Shown here: positions 13,201 to 24,440 of the stretch, piece after piece
Numbering within the stretch: the first letter of the stretch is position 1
How the letters are laid out: every line of letters begins with the position of its first letter
Assembly (NCBI GenBank): GCA_930367205.1
Contig: OV884009.1
Coordinates: forward strand, 83,907,189-83,971,188
From: Acanthosoma haemorrhoidale
Lineage: Eukaryota; Arthropoda; Insecta; Hemiptera; Acanthosomatidae
Direction: 5' to 3'
Length of the DNA stretch: 64,000 nucleotides
Notes under the pieces: model-generated
Database searches by the model: none
Seen by the model: only the letters and a program-made list of their open reading frames with translations
Told to the model about the DNA's origin: nothing
Program-made: the position numbers and the translations under genes

Positions 13201-16200
13201 TTGTAATTTTAATTTTTTTAAATATTTTAACACATTTTGCTTTCATTTGTCCATTGTCAAGTAAAAGCTCTTAGAGCAATGAATACATTATGGAACCAAA
13301 TGAGCTAACTCAAAGGGTAGCATTGCTACTGTTGTGCAGGTTCAGGTGTGTACTTCACACTTCACTGTAGCACACATTGATCAGAACGATGCCAGTTGTG
13401 AGGTAGTAGAGAACCAGTTGACACGTCATTGTGAGAGCTTTGTGTGTCTCAATTATTGTATATTACATAATTAAAACTTTATTTCTTTTAATTAGTTGCT
13501 AGTTACAAAATGGCTCGAGTTTGTTTAGATCATCCTAACAATTTTTCAACAAGTCCCAAAGGCAAAACCTTACTCCCTTAGTAAAAAAGTGTTATGAACT
13601 TTATTTTGAGTGTAAAGTTGGGGACCAAAGGGCCTTGGCTCCACATATCTGTTATTAATTTTGTTCTAGGCTTTTCACTGCATGGAAAAATGGCACACGC
13701 CACATGGCATTTGCTATCCCTATGGTTTGGAGGGAACCCAAAGATCACTGTTCTGACTGTTATTTCTAATAAGCAAACATTAGACAGATTACATCAAAAT
13801 CTAAACATACAGTGGTGTACCCTAACTTGCAATCTGCAATGAGACCAGTTCCACACGGCAAATAATTGCCCATACCAAAGCCTTTAGAACTTGTGACATC
13901 AGATGAAGAGAGCTCTGATGGAAGTAAGGAAAAAAAAGTAACAGATTCTGGTGATACAACTTTTGAACAAAGCAGTTCATCTGAGCCTCATTTTTTAATC
14001 CAAGAACATCTTAACGATCTCATACGGGATTTAAAGTTATCCAAACAACAGTCTGAAATGCTTGGTTCCCAGCTAAAAGGATGGTATCTTCTTCAAAAAG
14101 AATACAAAGATATGTACTTATCTTAGTCGTCATTCTCAATTCAAGGCCTATTTTTCCAAAGAAAATGGCTTAGTGTTTTTTAATAACATTTCTTCTGTTA
14201 TGGAGACACTTTGTAATGAACACAACCCAACAGAATGGTGCTTGTTCATTGATTCTTCTAAAAGTTAACTTAAAAGCTGTGCTTCTGCATAATGGAAATA
14301 AATTCCCATCAGTACCTGTGGCTCACTCTGCTAATATGAAAGAGACATATGAAAACTTTAAATTTATATAGGATAAGCTTCAATATGCAGTGAATAAATG
14401 GAATATTTGTGGCAATTTGAAGGTAATTGCACTTATTCTAGGTCTGCAGCTTGATTACACTAAGTACTGTTTTTTTTGTTATAAGAATGGGATAGTAGGG
14501 ACAGAAAACACTATTTCATTACAAAAGAATGTCCTAAACACCAATCACAAATTACATGAAATGTGAAACATTTTAATGATTAATGAAGAATTTCGTTAAT
14601 ACTCATGGACAATACTCCGTGTTTCATGTATTTAAAATAGAAGTTTCCTAAAATTAGTGATGCAAAAATTAAAGAAGGAATATTTCTGGGTCCACAAATA
14701 AAATCACTAATGCATGAAGAAATGTTTGAGAAACTATTGAATCCACTGGAAAAAGCAGCTTGGAAATCATTCAAAAATGTTACTCAAGAGTTTTTCAGGA
14801 AATCGAAAGGCGGAAAATTACTGTAATATTGTCAACGAACTTACAACATCTTATAAAAATTTGGTTGTAATGTGTCATTAAAAGTACTCTTTCTGACCCT
14901 GGACCCGATATCTTTGACATGTGATGCTTCAGACACAAGCCTAGGAGCAGTGCTACAAGTTGAGCAGAAATGAACTCCTTTGGGGTTTTTACTCAAAGGC
15001 AATGACCCACACCCAGAACAATTATGCTACATATGATAGAAAGTTCTTAGCAATCCGTAAGGCTATAGAACTCTTTAAATCCACGATTGAAGGTCATGAA
15101 TTTGTGATCTATGTGGATCACAAACCTTTAATGTATCGGTTTGACAAGCAGTCTCCAATCATGTCACCAATGAGAGGGAAATGGTGAAGTCATATAAGCC
15201 AGTTCAGCACAGATATCTGGCATATCAAGGGAAATGACAAACCAGTTGTTCCAGTCGCAAACTGGTCTCTCACAAGTATTTTTGGCCTTCTGTAAACAAA
15301 GATGTAGGCACCTGGGAAAAATGTTGTGTATGAAAGCTAAAGTATTGTGTCGGGATAAACCTGTGGCCCTTTACCTATAGGGAGTAAATTTGACCATGTT
15401 CACATCAATATAATTGGCCCTTTGCCACCGTCACAAGGCAACATATACTGTCTCACCATGATAGATTGCTTCACACGTGGGATAGAAGTAGTAACTGTTA
15501 CAGACATCACTCCCGAGACTATTGGTTTAGCATTTTGTCAAGGATGGAACTTCCTGATATTCAGCAGTGGTCTGACCTCGACTTCTTGGCCAGCATACTC
15601 ATCAGGGAAGGCACCAGCCCATGCATAGCTGAACCAGTCTATGGCCAGGCTCAACTTAACAGTTTACAAATCTGTTACAATACAGTAAATCATACCCTCC
15701 AGTTGAGCACTTCACTAAAAGTTCAGGTTGTACCACCAAAGCCAATGTTAGGTTTCCCAGCGCCATGTTTAGGGGGGAGTGATGAGGGGTACCCTGGACA
15801 AATAATGATGTCAACAAAAACTATCGATGAGAGGTAACCTGATAGTAGTAACCTTTATAAGCAGAGTTTAATTAAGTTTTAATCGTTTGAGCAGTGGGAA
15901 TTATTGCGCAATTGGTACTCACATAGTTTATCTTTTGCGTTTTACAATCAAGCCAGCTCGGCCGTGTTTTACACAAAATTACCAATTACCTGCAGGTAAT
16001 ATTATGTTTGTTTTAGCTCAATATCTTATGTTTATTTTTATAAATAAATTGTACATTCCATTTGACTTTTAATTTATTTATACATTGTAATTAATCATTA
16101 TCACCTATCCCAACACTCTCAACAGTATCATAGTAGCAGCAAAAAACAAATATATGTATTTCAAGGAAGTATTTCTCCACTTAGCATACAATTTGATCCA

Positions 16201-17590
16201 TAATGTTGTTTTTACATATTAATTTGTTGCACTCCTGTAATTTCTCAACAATCGTTAGTCTAAGAAAAATACTAATGAATTTACATTCATTCAAGCTGTT
16301 CTTACTTCAAATGGAAACTTGTGGTTGTTGATCCAGGTTTTCCACTCACTCTAAATCTTTCCTCTTCTACAGCAATTTCTTCCTAAGAACTGGAGATTCT
16401 AATGATTCTTGAAATACTGAGATCCACGCTGGTGATTCTCGTTGAATTTTTGACGTGTAAGGAATCGAAGGATTTCATTAGAAGACAAAGAACAATTTTC
16501 ACTTTTCTGCAAAATATAGGCATCACGTATTTTCAGCACTGTGCTGTAAAATGTCTTAACACAAGCCAACCACATAAGATCGAAAACTGCAGAGGGACTG
16601 AATAGGTAAAAAAAAAAGAGGAATACTAATCACATCCTAAAAATAACTACATGCGACTCGATAAAAATGAATGCATGTGGTACCTAGTGGATTCTATTAA
16701 AACTTTCTTCTCGGCCATCCACTAGCCAACAGAAATAACTGTCATAAAAGGGAAAATTCAACATCAAAAGCAGAAAAGCACACTGCAAGCAAAGTGATGT
16801 TTCCTCTTAAAATAATTAAACTGCAGAAGATGGAGAGTAGTAGAATATTAGAAAAAAAAGTAGGAACTAGTGCTACAACAGCCTTCATTCGAAGCTAAAA
16901 ACACCAACAATTAAAGCAAAAATCTAAAAATTAACAATCAGGAAAAAGCTTCAATTTAAAATTACAAAAACAATACATAAGTAACAAGCTATTAACATAG
17001 TTTATACTAAATATAACCTGAGTTATAATTCATAATAACTATAAACCCATTTGAAACAAATACAATGTTAATCCCAACAAACACTTGTCATTAAGAAGAA
17101 ATCCTTACTAATTTGATAGATAGTCCATCCGCGAATCAGGCCTGATATTATGAGTTTGCAGTTCATATATGATATCTTTGTCCGATAGCATACGTGAATG
17201 AGGCTCTTTAGTAGGTTCAATTCTTCTAACAATCAATTTACTAAACCATCCTTCTCTGTTGTCCCTTTTATAGGGAGTTGTACTGAAAATCCTAAAACAA
17301 TAAATGCTATAAAAATACATACAATACTGTGTAAATCTAAATGCTAAATATAGTATATATGAGACATCCTTCGTTTGATTTAACTAAATGGTTATGACTA
17401 ACTTCAAAGATACAGAAGAAAAGCCTTTCTTCCAAATTTACAACCACTAAGCTAAGTTAGACAAAAACTATTAAGAACTCATTAATATTTTTATTAATGT
17501 AGTAACAAAAATACCTTACCTCTTCATAGAAGCACTAAATTTAATGCCAGATAACATAGGTTTGACAGGAAACAAATTTCTTAGAGACAT
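7132..17590 (-). CDS. Nipsnap: NIPSNAP family protein (five exons, 279 aa)
   Basis: NIPSNAP proteins are mitochondrial proteins with two ferredoxin-like (dimeric alpha/beta barrel) repeats; vertebrate members have been linked to mitophagy signalling. Joining exons 17590-17520, 17291-17109, 10193-10025, 8804-8537 and 7280-7132 gives 840 nt including the stop. Every junction is GT-AG and the phases match throughout. The N-terminus is basic and Ser-rich ('[20 protein letters not shown]', then '[10 protein letters not shown]'), as expected of a mitochondrial presequence. Hallmark stretches follow: '[12 protein letters not shown]', '[20 protein letters not shown]', '[20 protein letters not shown]', '[10 protein letters not shown]' and '[19 protein letters not shown]'. 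Length matches the family (about 270-285 aa). The only ATG upstream of the presequence in exon 1 was taken as start. Intron 2 is about 6.9 kb and full of transposon debris; the coding sequence looks intact. Confidence 0.95.
7281..8536 (-). other. NIPSNAP intron 4
   Basis: GT-AG intron, AT-rich. Around 7640-7740 there is a stretch with a weak tRNA-like promoter box ('caagtggttagc'), too degraded to call a tRNA or SINE. Nothing else stands out. Confidence 0.6.
8537..8804 (-). CDS. Nipsnap: NIPSNAP exon 4
   Basis: 268 nt, acceptor TTCCTAG|GATT and donor TTTGGT|GTATGT, ending one base into a Cys codon. It holds the most conserved family segment, '[20 protein letters not shown]', followed by '[19 protein letters not shown]', and opens the second repeat. 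Confidence 0.95.
8805..10024 (-). other. NIPSNAP intron 3
   Basis: GT-AG intron of about 1.2 kb. No coding sequence is recognised. The stretch 9080-9380 is less AT-rich than its surroundings and may be old repeat sequence, but I cannot assign it. Confidence 0.6.
10025..10193 (-). CDS. Nipsnap: NIPSNAP exon 3
   Basis: 169 nt, acceptor TTTTCAG|TGAA and donor GATGAT|GTAAGC, ending in phase 0. It encodes '[14 protein letters not shown]', then the conserved Trp-bearing strand and '[12 protein letters not shown]', the core of the first repeat. Confidence 0.93.
11413..11591 (-). pseudogene. jockey-like reverse transcriptase fragment
   Basis: The minus-strand sequence is nearly identical to the left part of the fragment at 18430-18607, where more of the RT domain survives. 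Here only the segment before the RT active-site region remains, followed immediately (higher coordinates) by the first 130 bp of a family A repeat. Assignment rests on the longer copy. Confidence 0.6.
11592..11721 (+). repeat. truncated family A repeat (first 130 bp)
   Basis: It begins with TGTTGTGGC and matches the start of the family A copy at 18608 nearly base for base up to 'gttaattaagatta', where the two diverge. The adjoining jockey-like fragment is also shared, so both sites carry one composite unit of about 309 bp. Confidence 0.85.
13508..14880 (+). pseudogene. decayed multicopy gene of probable transposon origin
   Basis: Plus-strand text, spread over several frames, begins '[20 protein letters not shown]', '[13 protein letters not shown]' (Cys and His residues suggesting a zinc-binding N-terminus) and '[20 protein letters not shown]'. 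A clean open segment at 13866-14126 follows with '[20 protein letters not shown]', then broken pieces such as 'SKENGLVF', '[20 protein letters not shown]' and '[20 protein letters not shown]'. I recognise this as a protein type present in many copies in arthropod genomes and thought to be mobile, but I cannot assign a transposon class. Multiple stops and shifts make this copy dead. Confidence 0.6.
14890..15837 (+). pseudogene. Ty3/gypsy pol remnant (RNase H to integrase)
   Basis: The order is that of a gypsy pol. It starts with an RNase H segment ('[19 protein letters not shown]', then '[20 protein letters not shown]' and '[15 protein letters not shown]' around 14920-15180). An integrase core start follows ('[20 protein letters not shown]', about 15410-15530), with more broken integrase text to about 15760. 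A purine-rich 'aggggggagtgatgagggg' near 15771 resembles a polypurine tract before a lost 3' LTR. The left boundary abuts the preceding decayed gene at about 14880. Confidence 0.75.
17109..17291 (-). CDS. Nipsnap: NIPSNAP exon 2
   Basis: 183 nt, acceptor TTTTAG|GATT and donor AATTA|GTAAGG. It encodes the end of the presequence, '[20 protein letters not shown]' and the first strand of the NIPSNAP fold ('[12 protein letters not shown]'). It ends two bases into a Tyr codon completed by exon 3. Confidence 0.92.
17520..17590 (-). CDS. Nipsnap: NIPSNAP exon 1 (start codon and presequence)
   Basis: 71 nt beginning with ATG (17590-17588) encode a basic, Ser-containing leader ending in the first two bases of an Arg codon. 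The donor reads AGAG|GTAAGG. I see no coding continuation upstream, so transcription probably starts within the few hundred bases above 17590. Confidence 0.88.
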
Positions 17591-18169
17591 TTCTGAACAC
17601 CAATTATCCAATTACTAAATAAACACGTTTTATTTCAGATAAACAGATAAACAAGCTTAATAAGCGTATTAACAACTTTAATCGTACAGCAAACTTTCTC
17701 CTCCTAAATGCAGATAGTATAAAACATCTTGCTCATTACTTAATAGATAAGAACAAGACAAGATGATAGTGCCCCGCCTACAAAGAGTATATAACTGGCA
17801 AGAGTAGAAACTTAAATTTTCTCCCATTTTGCAGCGCTAGCAGAGTGGCAATACCATTGGTTTAAGTTACGATGTACAGCTATTTAATCCTATTTTCATG
17901 TGGTATAGTTTTGCAGTATTCAATTCCCAGATGGGCAGCGTATTTTTTTGATTTTATATAAATAGATAAACTGTCTTGGATCCAATAGGATAGCCAGCTT
18001 TTTTTTCTACATTAAGTGGTAGTACATTAACCCGCAAATAAATAATCAAAGGCCACTGATCAGTTGTGGAAAGACAATAAAGCTGTTTTATAATTATATC
18101 ATTCCACAATTCGGCTTCATCACATATTATTTAATATTGATATAATTGGATTTGTTGAAAAGGAAAGCT
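17591..18169. other. NIPSNAP upstream region
   Basis: AT-rich sequence upstream of the NIPSNAP start codon. It probably contains the 5' UTR and promoter on the minus strand, but I see no clear TATA box or initiator that would fix a transcription start. No other gene is visible. Confidence 0.4.
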
Positions 18170-18607
18170 GAAGGACTGCAAGAGTGACGGAGAATGAAGA
18201 TCACATGAGAGGACTCATCAGCATTCGCATGGAGTCTCGATTTGGAAAATCATAATTCTAGAAGTTTAAGGTGTTCATGCAACGCTTGGGAAGCGTGGAT
18301 GGGGGAAGGGCTGGAAGAGAGGATGGCTGTGTCTTCAAATAAAAGAGGGATATTGAAGGATTAGTAACATATCAAACGAGTACGAAAGAAACAGGATGGG
18401 ACTGAGTACCTGATCCTGTGGAACACCAGCAAGTTAAGAGAATGAGGCGGAAGTGGATGAGGCTGAAATATCTGCCAGAGACGTATGATAGAGTGATGAG
18501 GTAGTACGTGAATAAAAGGCTGTATTTGAGTTTACAGAACAAGCCCTGTTGGTATTCGATCATAGGCCTAAGAAACGTCAAGAAATGCAATAGAGTAATA
18601 CTCTTAC
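18170..18607 (-). pseudogene. jockey-like non-LTR reverse transcriptase fragment
   Basis: Minus-strand translation, with frame changes, contains '[12 protein letters not shown]', then 'VFHRIRYSVPS' (a degraded version of the conserved GVPQGS block), 'LFEDTAILSSSPSPIHASQA' and 'HLKLLELWFSKSRLHANADE'. This is the region around and after the catalytic motif of jockey-clade reverse transcriptases; the usual FADD motif appears here as FED. The fragment is head-to-head with the family A repeat that starts at 18608. Confidence 0.7.
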
Positions 18608-19413
18608 TGTTGTGGCCACCTCTTAATCACAAATAATTATAAGTCACCCTCTTCTCGTATCAGACCTTGTATCTATATCATCAAATAATATCAGGAAATA
18701 TGTATCTATTTTTCATTATGTTAATTAAGATTATGACGTCAGTGAGAGTAGGGGGGAGGAGTGGGGGCCCATCTCCACTTCCTCTCTAGCCACCTGGTGG
18801 GAGCCCACCCCCACCACGACTAGCTGGCTATATAAGGGGTGCCTGTTGACCGGATTTGCATAACGAATCGGATCACCACTTGGAACACTACTCTCTCCTC
18901 TCTCTCTGCACTGACGCCTGCAGCTCTACTCAAAACCATGGACTTCTCATTCAACTACCTCTGCATCTCTCTTTCCTAACCTCGCTATGTTTTAGTCCAG
19001 CGTCGTCAGACCCCACACTTTCCTAGTGGGAATCTCTGCCTTCGTCTCGTTAAAACTAGTACCTCCTTGGGAGAAACCTCTCCCTCGCGGACGACGGTTG
19101 CCGTGGCCCTGCAAATTTCCCTAGCAGTGTCTCCCATGGCAATCCAGTCTGCCTCTCTCCGGTTCACACTCGCCTTTGGGATCCGGACGGTTTTCGCCTA
19201 CCCTTAGACACCGAGTGTGAATTCGTGGTCATTCCAAGACCACATGAACTATAAACCTATCCTGTACCTCTTCTCCTGAACATAGTGCTTTGTCGGGGCA
19301 CACACACCTTCTAAAGCTCTTATGGAGTCAGATCAAAGCGAATTAAAGCTGCCCGCCGACTAGGTCGGCAGCCAGGGTGAAAGACCATAGGTCCACCCGC
19401 TCTATCTCTTTCT
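18608..19413 (+). repeat. family A repeat, copy 1 (LTR-like, with TATA box)
   Basis: It starts TGTTGTGGCC and ends at 'tctctttct', the point where three copies in this window stop matching. It includes TATATAAGG at 18829-18837, preceded by a C/G-rich stretch and followed by pyrimidine-rich tracts, so it looks like a promoter-bearing terminal region. It is much richer in GC than its surroundings. The class is undetermined: an LTR of about 800 bp, or the 5' region of a non-LTR element. Confidence 0.75.
18829..18837 (+). promoter_or_regulatory. TATA box in family A copy 1
   Basis: TATATAAGG lies about 220 bp inside the repeat. The corresponding site is kept in copy 2 (TATATAAGC at 40885-40893) and is TATACAAAC in the minus-strand copy at 45.2 kb. 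Conservation between diverged copies supports a real promoter element. Confidence 0.6.
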
Positions 19414-20091
19414 GGGCTCTCGCCGGACGGCGACTAAGAGGTTGTAGCGACCCTAGCCCGCGGCGGGCGTCTCCTCCCCACTTTGGGGATACTCAGGTAT
19501 AAAACCCAAGCCCGACACTTACTTAAACTATTCAATAAACTTGCCAAAGCAACACCTACATCTGTACGCAACCAATTTGAGGTGCACGCTAAGCTGAGAG
19601 CTTTGTAGTTCTGCACGATGACTTTGATCTGCCTGTTGAGAATAAATGAGCTCATTTGCCAAAGACATATCAAATTCTTAAACTCACAGCAATTCCTGAC
19701 CAAATCAGTGTTCAATACGATACCCCTACCACTGTACCCTCGTCGATGGTAGTGGGTGGTTAAAGCGGGGACAACAGGTTTAAGTTAGTTTTAGCTCTCT
19801 CAGTCGGTAACCCAAAGGTGAGCCCCATCACCTGGTCCAGTTTACATTGTATAGTTGTTTTTACGCTAGTAAAATTTTTTGTCTGGATGTAAGACATTAA
19901 AATACTTTTCTGATACAGTATAAAGAGCCCATTTTAGTCTAGTATGTACTTGTATATATTTTAGTTATAATAAATAAATGAACCACTGTTCCACTGTCTA
20001 CGAGGAAAACAAAAAGAGGGCTCGCGGCACATTCCCATTCTAACTATTATATTATATATCACCAACTAACTCAAACGCTTGAATTGGATAT
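19414..20091. other. unassigned sequence between two family A copies
   Basis: It continues the moderately GC-rich composition of family A for about 350 bp, then becomes AT-rich. It includes an AATAAA-type cluster at about 19970. An open minus-strand stretch (19434-19715) has no family I recognise. It may be the body of the element that owns copy 1. Confidence 0.4.
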
Positions 20092-21087
20092 TGCTCTCTC
20101 ACTGCACTGACTGCTTACTGCTCTACCCCATCCATGGCCTTCTTATTTACTTACCTCTTCACTTCTCTATTTTCTTACCCGCTATATATAATCTCGGCGC
20201 TGAGGGCCTCCAATACTCCCCTAATGGTCTCCTAGTGGATACTCTCGTCTCCTGCCTGTTAGACTAGCACTCCTTGGAAGTGGGATATGGGAAATATGTG
20301 TTCCCATAGCTCACGAAGAATAACAATTTTTTTTAATTTTAATTGTGAATTTGTAGTTTTTTTATTAATTACCATAGATAAGTGATGAAATATATATAGA
20401 AAATATATAGCGTTTTTTTTATTTCTTAAGCAGATTTATTCATATTAATGCTCTATCATGCCAGTAGCTGGAGGTATCATTTGAGTTTTAATTCTTAATT
20501 TAGGATATCAAATAAATTGTTTTTTTTTTATCTATCTGCCATGATATACCGCTGTGTAAATGAAAGCTAGACTAAATTATCGATCCCGATCAAACACGTA
20601 GAACAAATATTAAAAGGGCTCAATTTTTATGATGCGGTGGCTTTAGAAGCAGTCAGCTGGTATCATAACACCCTTTGGAGCTGGGTTCTACATTATATAA
20701 GTGATTGATGATTATTGTTCAATTAATTTAACCCCTTAACTGTACAGGATAAGCTCAATTTAATATCACAGAGGGGGTCCCTTCCACGTGGACGACGGCC
20801 CCACAACTTTTCCTTATGGTACTCCCAGATGAGGATAAGACTTGTCGGCTAGGTTGGCCCAGTCTACTACTTACCGGTTAACCCTCACCTTTAGGATATG
20901 GACGCTATCCACTTATCCTTAGATCCCGAGTGTGAATTTGTTGCCATTCCAAGATCACACAAATCTTTACCTCTTTTCCTGAACATCCTCTACTGTCGTG
21001 GCACACCTTTGATCTTATGGAGTCGGATCAACAGACAAGCTAGCCGCCAGCAAGGGTAATCATACACCACACAAATGATCTCTTTCT
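20092..21087 (+). repeat. family A repeat, copy 3, diverged and interrupted
   Basis: Two blocks match family A in order: 20092-20275 ('tgcactgactgc', then 'ccatggccttctt', then 'ctcctagtgg') and 20762-21087 ('acgtggacgacgg', 'ccgagtgtgaatttgt', 'cttatggagtcggatca', ending 'tctctttct'). The 20276-20761 interval is AT-rich and unrelated, so it is an insertion or replacement. This is the most diverged of the three long copies. Confidence 0.7.
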
Positions 21088-21104
21088 CCGTCACTAGGGT
21101 TGGG

Positions 21105-21302
21105 TCAGTGAGACCACTTATGTGACGGCTCAACAACTTGTTTTGCTGTACCATTATGCTGAACAACTTGGAAATGATAAGTCAAAAGTTTATCACAGCA
21201 TGAACAATATAAAATACCCGCATCATTATTAAAGGTTTCATCAGGAAATTCACAAACAAACTCGGTACCTAGGTATCTTGTTTTCGCCGGCCCTTTTGGC
21301 AT
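21105..21302 (-). pseudogene. CGGBP1-like zinc-finger fragment, probably hAT-derived
   Basis: A 65-codon stretch starting at an ATG reads 'MPKGPAKTRYLGTEFV', then 'NDAGILYCSCCDKLL' and 'HFQVVQHNGTAKQV'. A CxxC pair followed by spaced His residues after an 'ILYC' strand is typical of the BED-like zinc finger at the N-terminus of CGGBP1 and of multicopy hAT-related genes in insects. It stops after the finger, so it is a fragment. Its downstream end abuts family A copy 3. Confidence 0.55.
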
Positions 21303-23093
21303 TGTTCGCCAAACACTTTTTCACGTATGTATAAAATCACAACTTGAACTTAAGAGACAGATCAATAGAAATGATGAGTGTGAAAGTAAGGGGATTATGT
21401 AAATTTAGTAAAGTAAACAATTCTCAGTCTAATTAACCGAGAATCTGACATGTAGTTTATCATTTCTCTGATACTACATCTTTTAAATTACAAAATTCTC
21501 AGTCTAATTAGCCAAATAAATAAGGCCATCTGTTCCAGGAATCCGCAAGATTATCATTTCTCCTAAATTCTTTTTTCAATTGAAAGCAACAAATTAATTT
21601 TAATTTAAAAAAAGTATGTATAACTCTTAAAGAAATATGTGACAAAATATTTTTAAAAAAATGTAATTTCACTGGAACATGTAAAATAAAATTAACCTAA
21701 ATGCCTTAGACATTGCATTAATCAATGGCATGGACAATATTTTGCCCTCAGAATAACATGTAACTACATATATATCTCAGCCTTACTAATGAATTTAGAT
21801 TGTGGGATGCACTACATAGGAATGGCTTCTGCTTTGAAGTAACTAAAACATGGCCCTCAGCCAAGAATTTTTAACAGCTTTTCAAGCACTTCATGCTTCT
21901 CTGTGTGGAGTTTCAGTGAGGTAGCAGCTAAACTCACTAGGAGCTGTGAAACCCTTGTACCCCACTGCACTGACTAATAAGTGCTTTTGAAAAAATGAAG
22001 GAATCTCCACCAAGGAATTACTAACTACTCGTATTGCTGGGTTGGTAGATAAGAAAAACCAAAAATTATCAACCTCATCCAACTACACCTTGGTGAATTG
22101 CCAACAACAAATAATTACTGCAATTAAAACCAGATTCCATGAAAACAACCATGCTGATGGTATAAATAGGAGACATTCATTAAAAATAAATAAATACCAA
22201 TACCTGCTGTCCACTTTTTTCTCAAGGACCAATCTTGAAGGTTTTTCATCTTTATACCAATAAGTGAGGTGATTCATGAATTAATTGTAAATAAAATAGA
22301 CAATTTTTCATTAAAAATATTTATTATAGCCTTTAAAGTGAAATTAAACAGGATAGTAATTATCATTAGTCCCTAATCACAATTTATTTTGTTTTTTAAA
22401 TTTTAATATCACATAATCTTCATTAAGTTAATTACATAAAATAAATTTTAATAAGTAAATTAAGTACAAAAATACAACATTTAAGCTGCAAACAACTTTA
22501 TTCATACCAAATCCTAGTACGGATTATGGTCTTACTAATTAAAATATACAAAAATACATTTTGCAATATTATATATAAAAAGTTCTGCGCTACAGCAATT
22601 AACAAAACAAGATTACCACTAAATATATTATTTTCTATATACAGTTATCAGAAATAATCAATAATACTTTCAAGCGAAACTGTCATAGGCAGTTAATACC
22701 TTATTTTAAACAGAATATCAAGACAAATGTTGAAAGACACCATATAGTCATATTTCTATACAGATAACACTAATTTATAACAATAAATGTGTTTGTAATT
22801 GAATTGTACATAATCAATTCAACATAAAATTTGTAATCCTTAATAGAATTATCGAATTAATTTAATTATATCTTGAAAATTATTGAATACTAGAATATTA
22901 CAAATTAGTTTATATATTTTGATTTTCCCATTAAAAATACATAAATGGTTAAGTAACTTGTCAAGGATACATTTTATTAAGTCAAGTACAACTAACATAA
23001 AAATAACATTAGTATTTACCACTTACATTGAAGAATGAAGAGACTCTTTAAATAAGACTGCATCCATAGTATGAATGAAATACATGAACTGTT
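21303..23093. other. AT-rich intergenic stretch, no gene seen
   Basis: Short open stretches on both strands at 21891-22277 overlap each other and resemble no family I know. A short direct repeat ('attctcagtctaatta') occurs at about 21420 and 21495. No RNA gene was recognised. Confidence 0.5.
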
Positions 23094-23703
23094 AAGAAAA
23101 TGGATTGACATTAAAGCTAATGTAATTAAATATTATCGCTGAGCATAGAGAAAGAGGATTTACTTCAAAATATAAATGATTATTCACCCTTATTTTTTTG
23201 CTTTAAGGGACTTATTGGTTTTTTTATGCTGAGATCGTTTTTCTGTTGAAATAAATTTATTAATCAATGGAATTACATTTATTATTACAATGATACCCAA
23301 AGTAACCTATCTAAAGAAATGGATTGGCACTTATGTAATTGAATATTATTGCGGAACCTGGAGAAAAATGATTTCCTTCGAAAAATAAATGGGGATTCTC
23401 CTTTTTAAGGATTTTTTTTTGCTTTAAGGGGTTAGTTATTGTTTTTGGGGATATTTTTTTACGCAGTGTGTGAGTTTTTCTGTTTAAACAAAATAAATTT
23501 GTACGTCAATGGAATTAAATTTATTTTTACAATGATACCTAAAGTAACCTATCTAAAGAAATGGATTAGAACAGAAGCTAATGTAAGTATATTATCTCCT
23601 TGAGCCTGGAGAAAGAGGATTTCCTTTGAAATATAAACGAGGAGTCTCCTTTTAAGGATTTTTTTTTCGCTTTAAGGGGTTTGTTGCCTTTTTTTTTATG
23701 CAG
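23094..23703. repeat. three diverged tandem repeats, about 220-245 bp each
   Basis: Units begin at 23094, 23314 and 23556, each with a variant of 'aagaaatggatt'. Each continues with an 'attatc/attattgc' block, a 'gagaaagaggattt' block, 'tttgctttaaggg' and 'ttatgc/acgcagtg'. Units one and two finish with 'aatttatt...caatggaatta' and 'aaagtaacctatctaaagaa'; the third is cut short at about 23703. They lie immediately upstream of the Tigger transposase remnant and may be part of that element's 5' region. Confidence 0.75.
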
Positions 23704-23729
23704 TGAATCATGATTGTGGTTTGTGTGAA

Positions 23730-24440
23730 CATGAAAGATAAAAAAAAATTAAAGCTTCCTGTAACAGGAAAAAGTAAACAGCTACGTTGTCTCAAAGGTA
23801 TGAAATCACAAGGTTGATTACGATTTTAACAAAAAATAATGGATGGCCAGAGCAATTTTTGAGAAGTGGATAACTAACTTTGATGAACAGATGATCAAAC
23901 AAAAATGAAAACTGCTTCTTTTTGTGGACAGTAAGATAGGCTGGCTAATTACAACCCTTGGACCAAGGCATTTTTGCAAATTTTAAAATATATATACATA
24001 CCTGAAAACAAACACATAGAAGCATGGCACTTGATCTTTGCATTGGAAAATGATGAACCTACAGAAAAACTTGTAAATCTTTGATTTTGTGAAAAGTTCA
24101 TTACCCAAAGTATGGGAGTATTTCTTACCCACTATGATAAAAAACTGTTTTGCTAAAGCTGGTTTTCTAAAAGAAAGTCCTTAAGGAAAACTAGAAAAAA
24201 TATAAGGTGAAGAACAAACAGATACCGAAAATACAAAAGAAGCATGGAAACAACTCGAATCATCAGGGACAAATAAATAAGGGAAATGAATTTGATCAAT
24301 TTTTACATGTTGATATGAGACTTTAATCACCCCACTGATTGGGACATGTTGGAGGACTGTCTTAATCAAAATGATCCCAAAAATGATAATGACGACGAAA
24401 ACGAAGGTAAATTAATTAAAAAACCTAAAAATAAGAAATG
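23730..24440 (+). pseudogene. Tigger (pogo-type) transposase remnant
   Basis: Plus-strand text contains 'MARAIFEKWITNFDEQM' followed by 'KLLLFVDSKIGW' (about 23835-23945). This is the segment containing the second catalytic Asp of Tigger/pogo DDE transposases. Further on come broken pieces such as 'SLPKVWEYFLPTMI' and 'NCFAKAGF', matching the C-terminal part. Stops interrupt all frames. The part before the first catalytic Asp is not recognisable. Confidence 0.7.

Larger units (their letters stand above)
10194..17108 (-). other. NIPSNAP intron 2, transposon-filled
   Basis: This 6.9 kb GT-AG intron separates exons 3 and 2. It contains a family A/jockey composite (11413-11721), a decayed multicopy gene (about 13508-14880) and a gypsy pol fragment (about 14890-15837). 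The stretches 10194-11412, 11722-13507 and 15838-17108 show nothing I can assign. A 97-codon minus-strand open stretch at 12854-13147 has no recognisable domain. Confidence 0.7.
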
